Below the pieces are notes generated by a model. The model was given only the letters and a program-made list of their open reading frames with translations. It was not told the origin of the DNA and did not search any database. A DNA stretch of 64,000 nucleotides from an uncultured Oceanospirillaceae bacterium (GTDB lineage Bacteria; Pseudomonadota; Gammaproteobacteria; Pseudomonadales; Balneatricaceae): contig CAJXNY010000015.1 of assembly GCA_913057435.1 (NCBI GenBank), positions 37,580-101,579 on the forward strand, in the 5' to 3' direction. A program made the translations under genes and the position numbers. Positions 29,465 through 36,690 of this stretch are shown piece by piece (positions within the stretch are counted from its first letter, which is position 1; each line of letters begins with the position of its first letter).

Positions 29465-29557
29465 ATGACCAGCATCGTGTACGGAATTCTGGCCTTGGCC
29501 ACCCATACCGGTCTGGTGCTCTTGGCAGTGTGGGAAATATCTAACGGGGCTTTTTGA
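29465..29557 (+). CDS. Putative 30-aa membrane peptide, first gene after OL
   Basis: ATG at 29465 opens MTSIVYGILALATHTGLVLL and ends at TGA 29557: almost entirely one membrane helix. It is the first frame after the OL promoter and ends 12 bases before the next gene. The ribosome-binding site is poor. Coding status rests on position and the clean hydrophobic pattern. Confidence 0.4.
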   Translation: MTSIVYGILALATHTGLVLLAVWEISNGAF

Positions 29558-29568
29558 GGGATAGGACG

Positions 29569-29973
29569 ATGGGCGAAGGACAATACTGCTACATAGACGA
29601 ACTGACCAGTATCTATGCGGACAACATGGGTACACAGGTACAGCAGGAAGAAGCTGAAACCGCTGCTCTGGAACAGGCAGCGGCTGAGTTTCTGACAGAG
29701 GAAGCTATTCGCTACGGCTTTGCTGCCAGCGATAAGGCAACCCTCGAAGACCTGCAGCAGTTCATTTGTGACGATGGGGACCTGGCTGATCAGATCAACC
29801 GCATCGGAGTGGTAATGCTTCGGGTGTCTTGCAAGCCGAATGGCTCAGCAGAGCGGGACAACCTGCTGAGCCAGGCGGCGGAAATGCAGGACGAGCTGAC
29901 CCGTCGCGCTGCATTCGACATGTTGAAGCCACACGTTGGCTACTTCATGGAACTGGACACGATTGCAGCATAA
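29569..29973 (+). CDS. Early phage protein, unknown function (134 aa)
   Basis: 134 residues from the ATG at 29569, with TAGGACG directly before it. Largely helical and acidic: 'VQQEEAETAALEQAAAEFLT', 'TLEDLQQFICDDGDLADQIN', 'DMLKPHVGYFMELDTIAA'. No family is recognised. First substantial gene of the rightward early operon, where lambda has N and Gam-type genes; an anti-host or anti-RecBCD role is possible but unsupported. Confidence 0.7.
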   Translation: MGEGQYCYIDELTSIYADNMGTQVQQEEAETAALEQAAAEFLTEEAIRYGFAASDKATLEDLQQFICDDGDLADQINRIGVVMLRVSCKPNGSAERDNLLSQAAEMQDELTRRAAFDMLKPHVGYFMELDTIAA

Positions 29974-29984
29974 GGAACGGGACG

Positions 29985-30191
29985 ATGAGCATTGAGCACG
30001 TAAATTCGGAAATCATGGTTGAAAGCAATATCGGCGTGATCACCCGGATAAAGGTGGCGGATGAACTCAACAATGGGGACCAGCTGGACACCCTGGTAAC
30101 CATTGAGCCATTCCACATGTCACTGGAGGGTAGCGAAAGAGAACGCTTTTTGCTGGAGCTTCAGCGCTTGATCAAGGGCAACGCGGGGTAA
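29985..30191 (+). CDS. Small early phage protein, unknown function (68 aa)
   Basis: 68 residues beginning MSIEHVNSEIMVESNIGVIT. The leader reads AAGGAACGGGACG then ATG: an SD AAGGA with a GGGAC motif between it and the start, the pattern shared by several early genes. Alternating strands ('VITRIKVADEL', 'LVTIEPFHMSL') end in a helix. No family is recognised. Confidence 0.65.
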   Translation: MSIEHVNSEIMVESNIGVITRIKVADELNNGDQLDTLVTIEPFHMSLEGSERERFLLELQRLIKGNAG

Positions 30192-30197
30192 CGGGAC

Positions 30198-30386
30198 ATG
30201 GACATAGCGGGACTTGTTCGGCGGCTGGGCACCGCCGGACTAACCGGGCTGCTGCAGGGGAAGGCGCTGAAGTATGTGCGCCCCTCCCCCGCTTCAGCTC
30301 AGCAAGCACGGCCTGATTTGACAGTCGGGCAGTACATCAAGGGAAGGAAGGCAGTATCTGCCTACCGGGACATAGCAAGCATTTAG
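30198..30386 (+). CDS. Small basic early phage protein (62 aa)
   Basis: 62 residues, basic and Ala/Gly/Leu-rich (MDIAGLVRRLGTAGLTGLLQ). GGGAC abuts the ATG directly (30193..30197) and therefore cannot serve as SD; the GGGG at 30185 is the likely site. Six bases after the previous gene. No family is recognised. Confidence 0.6.
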   Translation: MDIAGLVRRLGTAGLTGLLQGKALKYVRPSPASAQQARPDLTVGQYIKGRKAVSAYRDIASI

Positions 30387-30400
30387 GGACGGACAGGGAT

Positions 30401-31165
30401 ATGAATCAGCAAGTCTCCACTCAACCAGCCAAGCAAACGCCAATCGCGGCGCTGGCTGCCCGCCTGAGCATCAATGAAGAAGAGATGCAGGGCATTGTCA
30501 TGAACACCCTCATGAAGGCCAAGGGCAACAACGGTGCCCAGGTTAGCAATGAGGAGTTCGTGACCTTCTTGGCTATCGCCAATGAGTACAGCCTCAACCC
30601 GCTGACGAAAGAGATTTATGCCTTTGCCAGCCGTGGTGCCATCCAGCCGATCGTTTCCATTGATGGCTGGCTGAAGATCATCAACCAGCACCCGCAGTTT
30701 GATGGAATGGAATTTGAGGACAGTCTCGATAGTAACGGCCAGCTGGCAGCGATCACCTGCCGCATCTATCGGAAAGATCGGAGCCGTCACATTGAGGTCA
30801 CCGAATACCTGAGTGAGTGTAAAGGTACTTCGGAGCCGTGGAAAAAATGGCCAGCGCGGATGCTTCGCCATAAAGCCACCATCCAAGGTGCTCGGTATGC
30901 CTTCGGCCTGTCTGGAATTGTTGATCCGGACGAAGCTGAGCGGATTCAGTCAGTCACCGAAAAAGATGTGACGCCAGCACCGGTGCGGGAGTCACGGGCA
31001 GAACAGGCGGTTTACTCCGATGAAGACTTTCAGACCAACCTGCCCAAATGGAAGGCCCTGATTGAATCAGGCAAGCAAACACCAGAACGCATTATCAGCA
31101 TGGTCGGCAGTAAAGCAGCCCTGACCGAAGCACAGCAGAAAGCAATCATGGAGGTGGCACAGTGA
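30401..31165 (+). CDS. bet: Phage recombination protein Bet (single-strand annealing recombinase, 254 aa)
   Basis: 254 residues. 'EFVTFLAIANEYSLNPLTKE', 'IYAFASRGAIQPIVSIDGWL', 'HIEVTEYLSECKGTSEPWKK' and 'WPARMLRHKATIQGARYAFG' are hallmarks of the lambda Red-beta/RecT superfamily (Bet type). It anneals complementary strands produced by the exonuclease encoded two genes downstream. The leader carries GGGACGGACAGGGAT just before the ATG, two GGAC motifs and a GGGAU. It overlaps the next gene by four bases. Confidence 0.94.
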   Translation: MNQQVSTQPAKQTPIAALAARLSINEEEMQGIVMNTLMKAKGNNGAQVSNEEFVTFLAIANEYSLNPLTKEIYAFASRGAIQPIVSIDGWLKIINQHPQFDGMEFEDSLDSNGQLAAITCRIYRKDRSRHIEVTEYLSECKGTSEPWKKWPARMLRHKATIQGARYAFGLSGIVDPDEAERIQSVTEKDVTPAPVRESRAEQAVYSDEDFQTNLPKWKALIESGKQTPERIISMVGSKAALTEAQQKAIMEVAQ

Positions 31166-31416
31166 CCGTTACAAATGCCCAAGCACGCATAAACAACTTG
31201 ATTGATGCAGTAGTCGAGTCGTCTTACGAAGCTAGTCGCCTCATGTGTCACCTGACAAAGGAGTCAATCAAAGAGCCCGGAACTCGTCAGATATACATGG
31301 ACGATTGGGAAGCAGTCGAGGCCGCCAGCAGGATAGTTAAAACCCTCTCAAGCGCGCTGAACATCGAAGTTGAGAACTACGGCCTAAAGCGGCCATCACA
31401 AGCACAGGAGAATTGA
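31162..31416 (+). CDS. Small phage protein between bet and exonuclease (84 aa)
   Basis: 84 residues, helical: 'ARINNLIDAVVESSYEASRL' and 'DWEAVEAASRIVKTLSSALN'. It starts inside the bet stop (ATGA-type overlap) and ends one base before the exonuclease gene, so it is coupled to both. No family is recognised; small helical proteins at this site may help the recombinase pair. Confidence 0.65.
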   Translation: MTVTNAQARINNLIDAVVESSYEASRLMCHLTKESIKEPGTRQIYMDDWEAVEAASRIVKTLSSALNIEVENYGLKRPSQAQEN

Positions 31417-31417
31417 T

Positions 31418-33091
31418 ATGAAGCTTCTCAACCTAGTCCAAGGCAGTGAAGCCTGGAAAGCAGCCCGCGCCAAGTACTTCACTGCTTCAGAAGCCAGCAT
31501 CATGATGGCCTGCAGCAAGAACGTAAGCCGTAATGAGCTACTGGCGATGAAGGCCACCGGCACCGAACAGGAGTTCAGCGAGTGGTTCGAGCGCAACATC
31601 CTGGATAAAGGCCATGAAGTTGAAGCACTGGCCCGCCCTATTGCTGAAGAGATCATTGGTGAACAGCTGTACCCGGTTACCGGTGTAAGCGATGACGACA
31701 CCCTGCTGGCTTCGTTTGATGGTCTGACCATGCTGGAAGACATCTGCTGGGAGTGTAAGCAGTTCAACGCAGAGAAAGCCGCGCTGGTTGATCAGGGCGT
31801 TCTGCCTGAGGTCGATCAGTGGCAGGTTATCCAGCAGCTGGTAGTTAGCCGCGCTGATAAGTGCCTGTACATGGTCACCGATGGCACCCCGGAAAACACG
31901 CATTACCTTTGGGTAGCCCTGCAGCCAGGTAACGAACAGCAGCTGGTTGCCGGTTGGAATCAGTTTGCAGCCGACCGGGAAAACTTCTCGCCGGAGACGG
32001 TTAAATCGGAACCGGTCGCGAAGGCTCAGGCCGATCTGCCCGCTCTGATCGTCGAGCTGGTTGGTGAGGTGCGTAACTCTAACCTGGCCAGCTATCAGGA
32101 CATCGTCCTGGAGCGTATCCGTTCAGTAAGCACCGATCTGAAGACTGATCAGGACTTTGCTGATGCTGACAGCACCGTGAAGTTCTTCACCAAGGCAGAG
32201 AAGGAACTGGATGCGGTCAAGAAACAGGCGCTGGGGCAGACGGCTACGATTGCCAACCTGTTCAGTACCGTTGAACTGCTGAAAGAAGAAATGCGCACCA
32301 AGCGCCTGGAACTGAACCGGCTGGTTAAAGCGAAGAAGGAAGAGGTTCGCCTTAACATCATTACCGCCGCCAAGCAGGCACTGGCTGAGCACATTGCCAG
32401 TCTGAATGCTCAGCTGGCCGGTCACCACTTGCCGGTAATCACTGCCGACTTTGCCACTGCGATTAAGGGTAAGAAAACGATCACCAGCCTGCAGTCAGCC
32501 GCAGATGATGAGCTGGCCCGCGCCAAGGTCGAAGCCAACCAGGTCTTCAGCCGGGTTCAGGCAAATATCACTGCTCTGAATGAGCTGGCCGCTGATTACA
32601 TGTTCCTGTTCCAGGACGCCGCCAATCTGGTACAGCTGGATCAGGGCCACATGAGCGCCGAAGTTAAAGCCCGCATTGCTGACCACAAAGAAGCTGAGCG
32701 GAAGCGCCAGGATGCCGAGCGTGAACGCATCCGCCAAGAAGAAGCCGCGAAGCTGAAACATGAACAGGAAATGGTCGAGCTCAAGCGCCAGGAGGCAGAG
32801 GCCGAGCTTCAACGTGAACAGCAGGCAGCTCAGGTAGTCGCAACCCCAACACCGGTAATTGGCCCGGCCTCAGCAGCAAATGAACCGGCACAGGTAAACA
32901 TACCGGCTGAACCACGTTTCAAGATGCCGACAGGCCGCCGTCAACAGACAGAAGAAATGATCTCTGTTTCGCGGAAAGAGTACGAACAGCTGCAGCGTGA
33001 TAGCCGCCTGCTGGCAGCCCTGCAGGCTCAAGGCGTGGACAACTGGGATGGTTACGATTCTGCGCTTGAATCACTCATCGACGCAGCCTGA
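31418..33091 (+). CDS. YqaJ-type phage exonuclease with long C-terminal coiled coil (557 aa)
   Basis: 557 residues. Residues 1-190 match YqaJ-like viral recombinases: 'LVQGSEAWKAARAKYFTASE', 'LLASFDGLTMLEDICWECKQ' (catalytic Asp/Glu/Lys) and 'DQWQVIQQLVVSRADKCLYM'. Residues about 200-480 are a long charged coiled coil ('KHEQEMVELKRQEAEAELQR'), and the tail has 'KMPTGRRQQTEEMISVSRKE'. The N-terminal domain resects DNA 5' to 3' for Bet. The extra 350 residues are found in related proteobacterial phages but have no known role. Confidence 0.88.
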   Translation: MKLLNLVQGSEAWKAARAKYFTASEASIMMACSKNVSRNELLAMKATGTEQEFSEWFERNILDKGHEVEALARPIAEEIIGEQLYPVTGVSDDDTLLASFDGLTMLEDICWECKQFNAEKAALVDQGVLPEVDQWQVIQQLVVSRADKCLYMVTDGTPENTHYLWVALQPGNEQQLVAGWNQFAADRENFSPETVKSEPVAKAQADLPALIVELVGEVRNSNLASYQDIVLERIRSVSTDLKTDQDFADADSTVKFFTKAEKELDAVKKQALGQTATIANLFSTVELLKEEMRTKRLELNRLVKAKKEEVRLNIITAAKQALAEHIASLNAQLAGHHLPVITADFATAIKGKKTITSLQSAADDELARAKVEANQVFSRVQANITALNELAADYMFLFQDAANLVQLDQGHMSAEVKARIADHKEAERKRQDAERERIRQEEAAKLKHEQEMVELKRQEAEAELQREQQAAQVVATPTPVIGPASAANEPAQVNIPAEPRFKMPTGRRQQTEEMISVSRKEYEQLQRDSRLLAALQAQGVDNWDGYDSALESLIDAA

Positions 33092-33097
33092 ATAAGC

Positions 33098-33146
33098 TAG
33101 GGCAGCCGGACACTGCCCTATCACTGGACGATAAAACGGGACAAAT
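33098..33146 (+). promoter_or_regulatory. GGAC hairpin and motifs in the leader of gene 33150
   Basis: TAGGGCAG (33098..33105) pairs perfectly with CTGCCCTA (33113..33120) around the loop CCGGACA. Downstream lie ACTGGACGA and AACGGGACAA before the ATG at 33150. One hairpin-displayed and two single-stranded GGAC sites in a 50-base leader is a typical layout of a CsrA-repressed mRNA. Confidence 0.7.
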
Positions 33147-33149
33147 AGC

Positions 33150-33812
33150 ATGAAGGCAAATACTGATCTGGACGCAGCCAACGAGCCTGAAATGGTCGAG
33201 GTGGTTGATGATGTTTTCAATACCTCAGCCCACACCATGCAGGCCGACCTGATCGGCGTTATCCGGGAAGCCTGCAAGGCCCTCCCTGATATCTGGCAGA
33301 GAATGCCACGGGATAAGCAGCAGGACTTCCTGGATAGCTGGGACAAGCAGGTAAAGACGATTGTTGAAACCTGCGTGAAGCATATCGCTTCAGATGGTCG
33401 GCCTTTCGTATTGGCAACGGTCGATCAAGTCGTTTTCAAGAAAGGCATTGAGGCCAAGCTGAAGATCGACAGCGGCCCACATGAAGATGGCGCACCATCA
33501 GGAGCCCATGAACTGGCAGATAACACTGGCCAGAACGTGATGATCATTCTGCCTGGTATGGGTGACTACGAAGGGTCAGAAGAAGATAAGCCGGTCGCGG
33601 AAGACGATCAGCCAGACCTGTTGGATAGCGCCAGCGACGATCTGTTTGACGATGCTTTGCAGATTATCCAGGACAGAGACAGTATTTCTATCAGCGCCCT
33701 GCAGAAAGAACTGAAGATCGGCTACAACCGCGCTGCACGACTGGTAGATCTTATGGAAACAGCGGGTTATATCGGCGTGGCCACCGGCACCGGCCGCCGC
33801 CCAGTCCTCTGA
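33150..33812 (+). CDS. Phage protein with C-terminal FtsK-gamma-like winged helix (220 aa)
   Basis: 220 residues. The C-terminal 65 residues, '[20 protein letters not shown]' then '[20 protein letters not shown]', match the FtsK gamma domain that reads KOPS sequences. The N-terminal 120 residues contain '[20 protein letters not shown]' and '[20 protein letters not shown]', seen in phage proteins without assigned role. An acidic linker joins the parts. No motor domain is present, so it is a DNA-binding protein that borrowed the gamma fold. Confidence 0.8.
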   Translation: MKANTDLDAANEPEMVEVVDDVFNTSAHTMQADLIGVIREACKALPDIWQRMPRDKQQDFLDSWDKQVKTIVETCVKHIASDGRPFVLATVDQVVFKKGIEAKLKIDSGPHEDGAPSGAHELADNTGQNVMIILPGMGDYEGSEEDKPVAEDDQPDLLDSASDDLFDDALQIIQDRDSISISALQKELKIGYNRAARLVDLMETAGYIGVATGTGRRPVL

Positions 33813-33835
33813 AAATGAACTGCAATCACTGCGAC

Positions 33836-33863
33836 GGGATATGCCGAAACCGGTGCATATCCC
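33836..33863 (+). promoter_or_regulatory. Hairpin in the csrA leader
   Basis: GGGATATGC (33836..33844) pairs perfectly with GCATATCCC (33855..33863), 35 bases upstream of the csrA start. ACGGGAT sits at its 5' edge and the SD AAGGAAG carries another GGA. Two GGA sites upstream of csrA fit autoregulation, as is known for host csrA. Confidence 0.55.
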
Positions 33864-33897
33864 AACCAACACTATCGAAAACAAGGAAGACAACACA

Positions 33898-34095
33898 ATG
33901 CTGATTCTGACACGCCGTACAGGTGAAACTCTGATGGTTGGTGACGATGTCACCGTAACTGTACTGGGCGTTAAAGGTAACCAGGTTCGCATTGGTATCA
34001 ATGCGCCTAAAGACGTTTCTGTTCATCGCGAAGAGATCTACCTGCGTATCCAGAACGAGAAAGCACAGGAAGCAGCGGGCACTGATGACAAGTAA
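33898..34095 (+). CDS. csrA: Phage-encoded CsrA/RsmA RNA-binding regulator (65 aa)
   Basis: 65 residues starting [20 protein letters not shown], continuing '[20 protein letters not shown]' and '[13 protein letters not shown]'. This is a full-length CsrA with the RNA-binding residues: the 'LTRR' strand 1 and 'VHREEIY' strand 5, including the conserved Arg before EEIY. CsrA binds GGA motifs, best in hairpin loops, and blocks ribosome access. SD AAGGAAG fixes the start at 33898. Placed in the OL operon, it is made early in lytic growth and would act on the phage's own GGAC motifs and possibly on host mRNAs. Confidence 0.95.
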   Translation: MLILTRRTGETLMVGDDVTVTVLGVKGNQVRIGINAPKDVSVHREEIYLRIQNEKAQEAAGTDDK

Positions 34096-34166
34096 ATCAG
34101 GACACTGGGACTGGCGGCGAGCATGCCGCCAAAGCAACGGACATAAAGAAGGACGAGGACGAGACA
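34096..34166 (+). promoter_or_regulatory. GGAC-rich leader of gene 34167
   Basis: Between csrA and the next gene the 71-base gap has CAGGACAC, TGGGACT, AACGGACAT, AAGGACGA and AGGACGAG, five GGAC copies, plus a hairpin GGCGGC/GCCGCC. The last two copies overlap the SD of the ATG at 34167. The density is far above that of neighbouring coding sequence. Confidence 0.65.
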
Positions 34167-34418
34167 ATGGGAATCAAGCACAAAGAACTGGCAGAAAAAG
34201 CAAAACACGCAGCAGGCCTAGCAGGCAGTAACGCGAACCTTATTCCAGCAGCTGTGCAGGCTTATATTGAGTTACTGGAAGCTCACATTAAAGACATGGA
34301 TGATCTGGCCGACCAGGTCCGCGCACAGGACACTATCGAACGCCTGAAGCGCGGTGAACGGGCTTACAACGAGTGCCCTATCTGGAAGCGCCGGCACAAA
34401 GTATCAGCAGCAGCCTGA
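34167..34418 (+). CDS. Small helical phage protein (83 aa)
   Basis: 83 residues: MGIKHKELAEKAKHAAGLAG, then 'LIPAAVQAYIELLEAHIKDM' and 'RGERAYNECPIWKRRHKVSA'. Helical with a basic C-terminus. No family is recognised. It follows csrA and is followed by a terminator whose loop also carries GGACAA. Confidence 0.65.
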   Translation: MGIKHKELAEKAKHAAGLAGSNANLIPAAVQAYIELLEAHIKDMDDLADQVRAQDTIERLKRGERAYNECPIWKRRHKVSAAA

Positions 34419-34433
34419 TCAGATAGAAATACA

Positions 34434-34462
34434 AACCGGGGCCTGGACAACCCCGGTTTTTT
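34434..34462 (+). terminator. Terminator with GGACAA loop before the excisionase gene
   Basis: ACCGGGG, loop CCTGGACAA, CCCCGGT, then TTTTT. Seven perfect pairs and a T-run. The loop displays GGACAA, the same motif as the 24.3-24.5 kb hairpins, so CsrA binding could alter termination and thus int-xis expression. Confidence 0.85.
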
Positions 34463-34490
34463 AACGGACGAAGAAGACGAGGACAGTGCC

Positions 34491-34694
34491 ATGGGCTCTA
34501 TGTCACACCCAATATCCTGGGTTACCAAGCGAAAACTGGCTGAGATTACCGGCTACACAGAGGCAGCAATTTCTACAAAAGTCCGTGACGGAGTTTGGAG
34601 AGAAGGCGTAATCTTTGTGAAGTCGCCCGATGGCCGCCTGCAGTTCAATTTAGAGGAGTACTCAAATTGGGTGCAATCCGGCAGACGGGTCTGA
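34491..34694 (+). CDS. xis: Excisionase-like protein (67 aa)
   Basis: 67 residues: MGSMSHPISWVTKRKLAEIT, 'GYTEAAISTKVRDGVWREGV' and 'LQFNLEEYSNWVQSG'. This is the small winged-helix excisionase type found beside Min27-like integrases. Leader: AACGGACGAAG and GAGGACAG before the ATG. The gene overlaps the integrase start by 28 bases. Expected role: bends DNA to favour excision. Confidence 0.82.
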   Translation: MGSMSHPISWVTKRKLAEITGYTEAAISTKVRDGVWREGVIFVKSPDGRLQFNLEEYSNWVQSGRRV

Positions 34695-35827
34695 AAATAA
34701 GACCCTCATCAATACAAATACGTTTCCAGTACCAAGGTCGGCGGTATGAAGAAACAGTAAAAATGAAACCGACACAAGCAAATATAAGGGCAGCGGCGCG
34801 AATGCGTCAGGACATACTACGAGAAATTGCGCTTGGACAGTTCAGCTTCTCCAACTGGTTTCCTGACAGCAAACACGCCACGGCAGAGAATGCAGCAAGC
34901 GGCACCTTTGCACAGGTGGCCACTGACTATCTGGAGAGTTTAACCCTGGCAGACTCAACGATCCAAGAGTATCGCAAGCTCATGAAAAGGTACTGGATAC
35001 CAATACTGGGAGATTCACTGATTCGAGATCTGCGGTATTCCACTCTGATCAAGTCAGTGAATGGCATCCCATGGAGAACGGCTAAAACACGTAATAACGC
35101 AATCGTGCCACTGAAAGGAGCTTTCCGCTTTGCGTTGCAGGACCTACTGATTGAGCATAACCCAGCAGACTCTATTACCAACATCAGGCATATGAAGCCA
35201 GACCCTGACCCATTCAGCCTTAGCGAGATCAACAAGATCACAGCCTGGCTTTATGAAAGCACCCATGAAACAGAGGCTAACCTTATCGACTTTGCTTTCT
35301 GGAGTGGCCTGCGGTCATCTGAGCTATCAGCACTGCTGTGGTCAGACGTCGACTGGAACAAAGGCGTTGTGAAGGTTCAGAGGTCACGGGAACGGTCTGG
35401 CGGTGGAGTGAAGCCACCAAAGACGTATCAGGTCAGAGAGGTAGAACTGAACAGCCGGTCACGGGAAGCTTTGCAACGGCAACGGCGCTGGACTGAGCTG
35501 CAGAATAAAGAGGTATTTCTTAATCCAAATACCGGCGAGCACTATATGACGAATAAGTCAGTCCGGACATTCTTTGCGAAGGCACTGAAGAGATTGGGGA
35601 TTAGACATCGGCCTCCATACCACACGCGACATTCGTTCTGTACGCTGGCACTAACATCGGGAGCAAATGTAATGTGGGTCAGCAGGCAGATGGGACACTC
35701 ATCAACACAGATGACGTTGACCAGATATTCGGCATGGATTGGTGGCTTATCACCTAACAGTGAAAGCTCAAAACTGGATGCCCTTTCGGGTATGGGAATA
35801 TCGGAAGAAGCAGCCCTAAATCAATAG
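34667..35827 (+). CDS. int: Tyrosine integrase with DUF3596 arm-binding domain (386 aa)
   Basis: A TTG at 34667 gives (M)GAIRQTGLKIRPSSIQIRF, the usual start of this family; upstream extension overlaps xis in another frame. Residues 8-65 are the arm-type DUF3596 domain ('RPSSIQIRFQYQGRRYEETV'). Residues about 75-175 are the core-binding domain. The catalytic domain shows Arg in 'SGLRSSELSALLW', His-x-x-Arg in 'PPYHTRHSFCTLA', His in 'RQMGHSSTQ' and Tyr in 'TLTRYSAWIG'. It inserts the phage at the adjacent tRNA-Pro gene. Confidence 0.93.
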   Translation: MGAIRQTGLKIRPSSIQIRFQYQGRRYEETVKMKPTQANIRAAARMRQDILREIALGQFSFSNWFPDSKHATAENAASGTFAQVATDYLESLTLADSTIQEYRKLMKRYWIPILGDSLIRDLRYSTLIKSVNGIPWRTAKTRNNAIVPLKGAFRFALQDLLIEHNPADSITNIRHMKPDPDPFSLSEINKITAWLYESTHETEANLIDFAFWSGLRSSELSALLWSDVDWNKGVVKVQRSRERSGGGVKPPKTYQVREVELNSRSREALQRQRRWTELQNKEVFLNPNTGEHYMTNKSVRTFFAKALKRLGIRHRPPYHTRHSFCTLALTSGANVMWVSRQMGHSSTQMTLTRYSAWIGGLSPNSESSKLDALSGMGISEEAALNQ

Positions 35828-35879
35828 AAATGGGGCAACTGTGGGGCAAGTGAATTGCAAAAACGTGTAACTCATTGAT

Positions 35880-35925
35880 TCTAAAGAAGCTTGATGGTCG
35901 GGACGGCAGGATTTGAACCTGCGAC
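35880..35925. other. Prophage attachment site (core within tRNA-Pro 3' end), approximate
   Basis: The integrase gene ends 67 bases from the tRNA-Pro 3' end and the phage side faces that end, so the crossover core must lie in the 3' half of the tRNA gene. The exact core cannot be delimited because the other junction is outside the window. Confidence 0.65.
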
Positions 35926-35971
35926 CCCCTGCACCCCATGCAGGTGCGCTACCAGACTGCGCTACGCCCCG
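35895..35971 (-). tRNA. tRNA-Pro (GGG), prophage integration target
   Basis: The minus strand reads CGGGGCGTAGCGCAGTCTGG at the 5' end; the anticodon stem CCTGC/GCAGG has a loop ATGGGGT, anticodon GGG. The T arm GGTTCAAATCC and encoded CCA end are present and the acceptor stem pairs fully (one G-T). It lies downstream of the merR-like gene, as in Pseudomonas. Confidence 0.96.
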
Positions 35972-36029
35972 ACAAGCTCCGAAGAGGACTCAAATACTAG
36001 CCTAACACGTTGATTGTGTGAAGCTTTTT

Positions 36030-36386
36030 TTAGACTGATTTGAGGATTTTCAGTATATCTTCCAACTCACTGATGGTTTGTCGTGTGAGTTGCTTTACCC
36101 GTGCACTGTCGTCATCGGCAATGTCGCCCGTTAACCACTGGCGTGCACCACTGATGGTATAACCCTGATCATGTAGCAGGCTTTTTACCTGCCGGATAAG
36201 CAATACATCCTGACGCTGATAATAGCGTCGGTTACTGCGCTTTACCGGCTGAATCTGATCAAATTCCTGTTCCCAATAACGTAATACATGGGCTTTGAGG
36301 TCGCAGAGTTCTGCGACTTCGCCAATGGTGAAATAACGTTTGTTGGGGAGGACCGAGCTGTCAGTACTCTCCACCGCTGTCGGCAT
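36030..36386 (-). CDS. MerR-family regulator of the ihfA-linked type (118 aa)
   Basis: 118 residues: '[20 protein letters not shown]' and '[20 protein letters not shown]' form the MerR winged helix, followed by '[20 protein letters not shown]' and a C-terminal coiled coil. The short effector-less form is conserved next to ihfA in gammaproteobacteria; its target is not known. It overlaps the ihfA 3' end by 26 bases and is the last gene of the translation operon before tRNA-Pro. Confidence 0.9.
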   Translation of the reverse strand: MPTAVESTDSSVLPNKRYFTIGEVAELCDLKAHVLRYWEQEFDQIQPVKRSNRRYYQRQDVLLIRQVKSLLHDQGYTISGARQWLTGDIADDDSARVKQLTRQTISELEDILKILKSV

Positions 36387-36669
36387 AGGCCTCGACTCGG
36401 TCCTTCAGTTTCTGACCCGGACGGAAGGTCACCACCCGGCGTGCCGAGATGGGGACTTCTTCTCCCGTTTTGGGATTCCGGCCCGGACGTTGACGCTTAT
36501 CGCGAAGGTCAAAGTTACCGAAGCCGGACAGTTTCACCTGCTCGTTTGACGCCAGACTGACGCGAATCTCTTCAAAGAAGGATTCCACCATTTCTTTAGC
36601 TTCTCGCTTGTTCAGCCCCAACTCGTCGTAGAGGCGTTCAGCCATATCTGCTTTGGTCAAAGAGCCCAT
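36361..36669 (-). CDS. ihfA: Integration host factor alpha subunit (102 aa)
   Basis: The ATG at 36669 follows AAGGGTGAG; a GTG three codons upstream is possible. Residues: [20 protein letters not shown], '[20 protein letters not shown]', '[20 protein letters not shown]'. The Pro of 'GRNPKTGE' is the DNA-intercalating residue of the HU/IHF family. IHF bends DNA in recombination, transcription and phage integration. Canonical position after pheT. Confidence 0.96.
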   Translation of the reverse strand: MGSLTKADMAERLYDELGLNKREAKEMVESFFEEIRVSLASNEQVKLSGFGNFDLRDKRQRPGRNPKTGEEVPISARRVVTFRPGQKLKDRVEAYADSGGEY

Positions 36670-36690
36670 TTCACTCACCCTTGTGAACGC

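Larger units (their letters stand above)
1..35895. mobile_element. Temperate lambdoid prophage with podovirus-type head genes (left end outside window)
   Basis: A tyrosine integrase and excisionase sit beside the 3' end of a tRNA-Pro gene, and everything leftward to position 1 is phage-like. Seen in order from the right: integrase, excisionase, CsrA, exonuclease, Bet, OL operators, a moron cassette, cI, OR operators, cro, replication genes, nin-like genes, antirepressor locus, lysis genes, terminase, portal, scaffold, capsid and tail genes. The control plan matches lambda. The capsid (N4-gp56 family), adaptor and hub proteins suggest a short-tailed virion. No tape-measure, tail-tube or sheath gene is visible. 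The left attachment site is not in the window, so the total length is unknown but exceeds 35.8 kb. All core modules look intact, so the prophage may be inducible. Confidence 0.96.
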
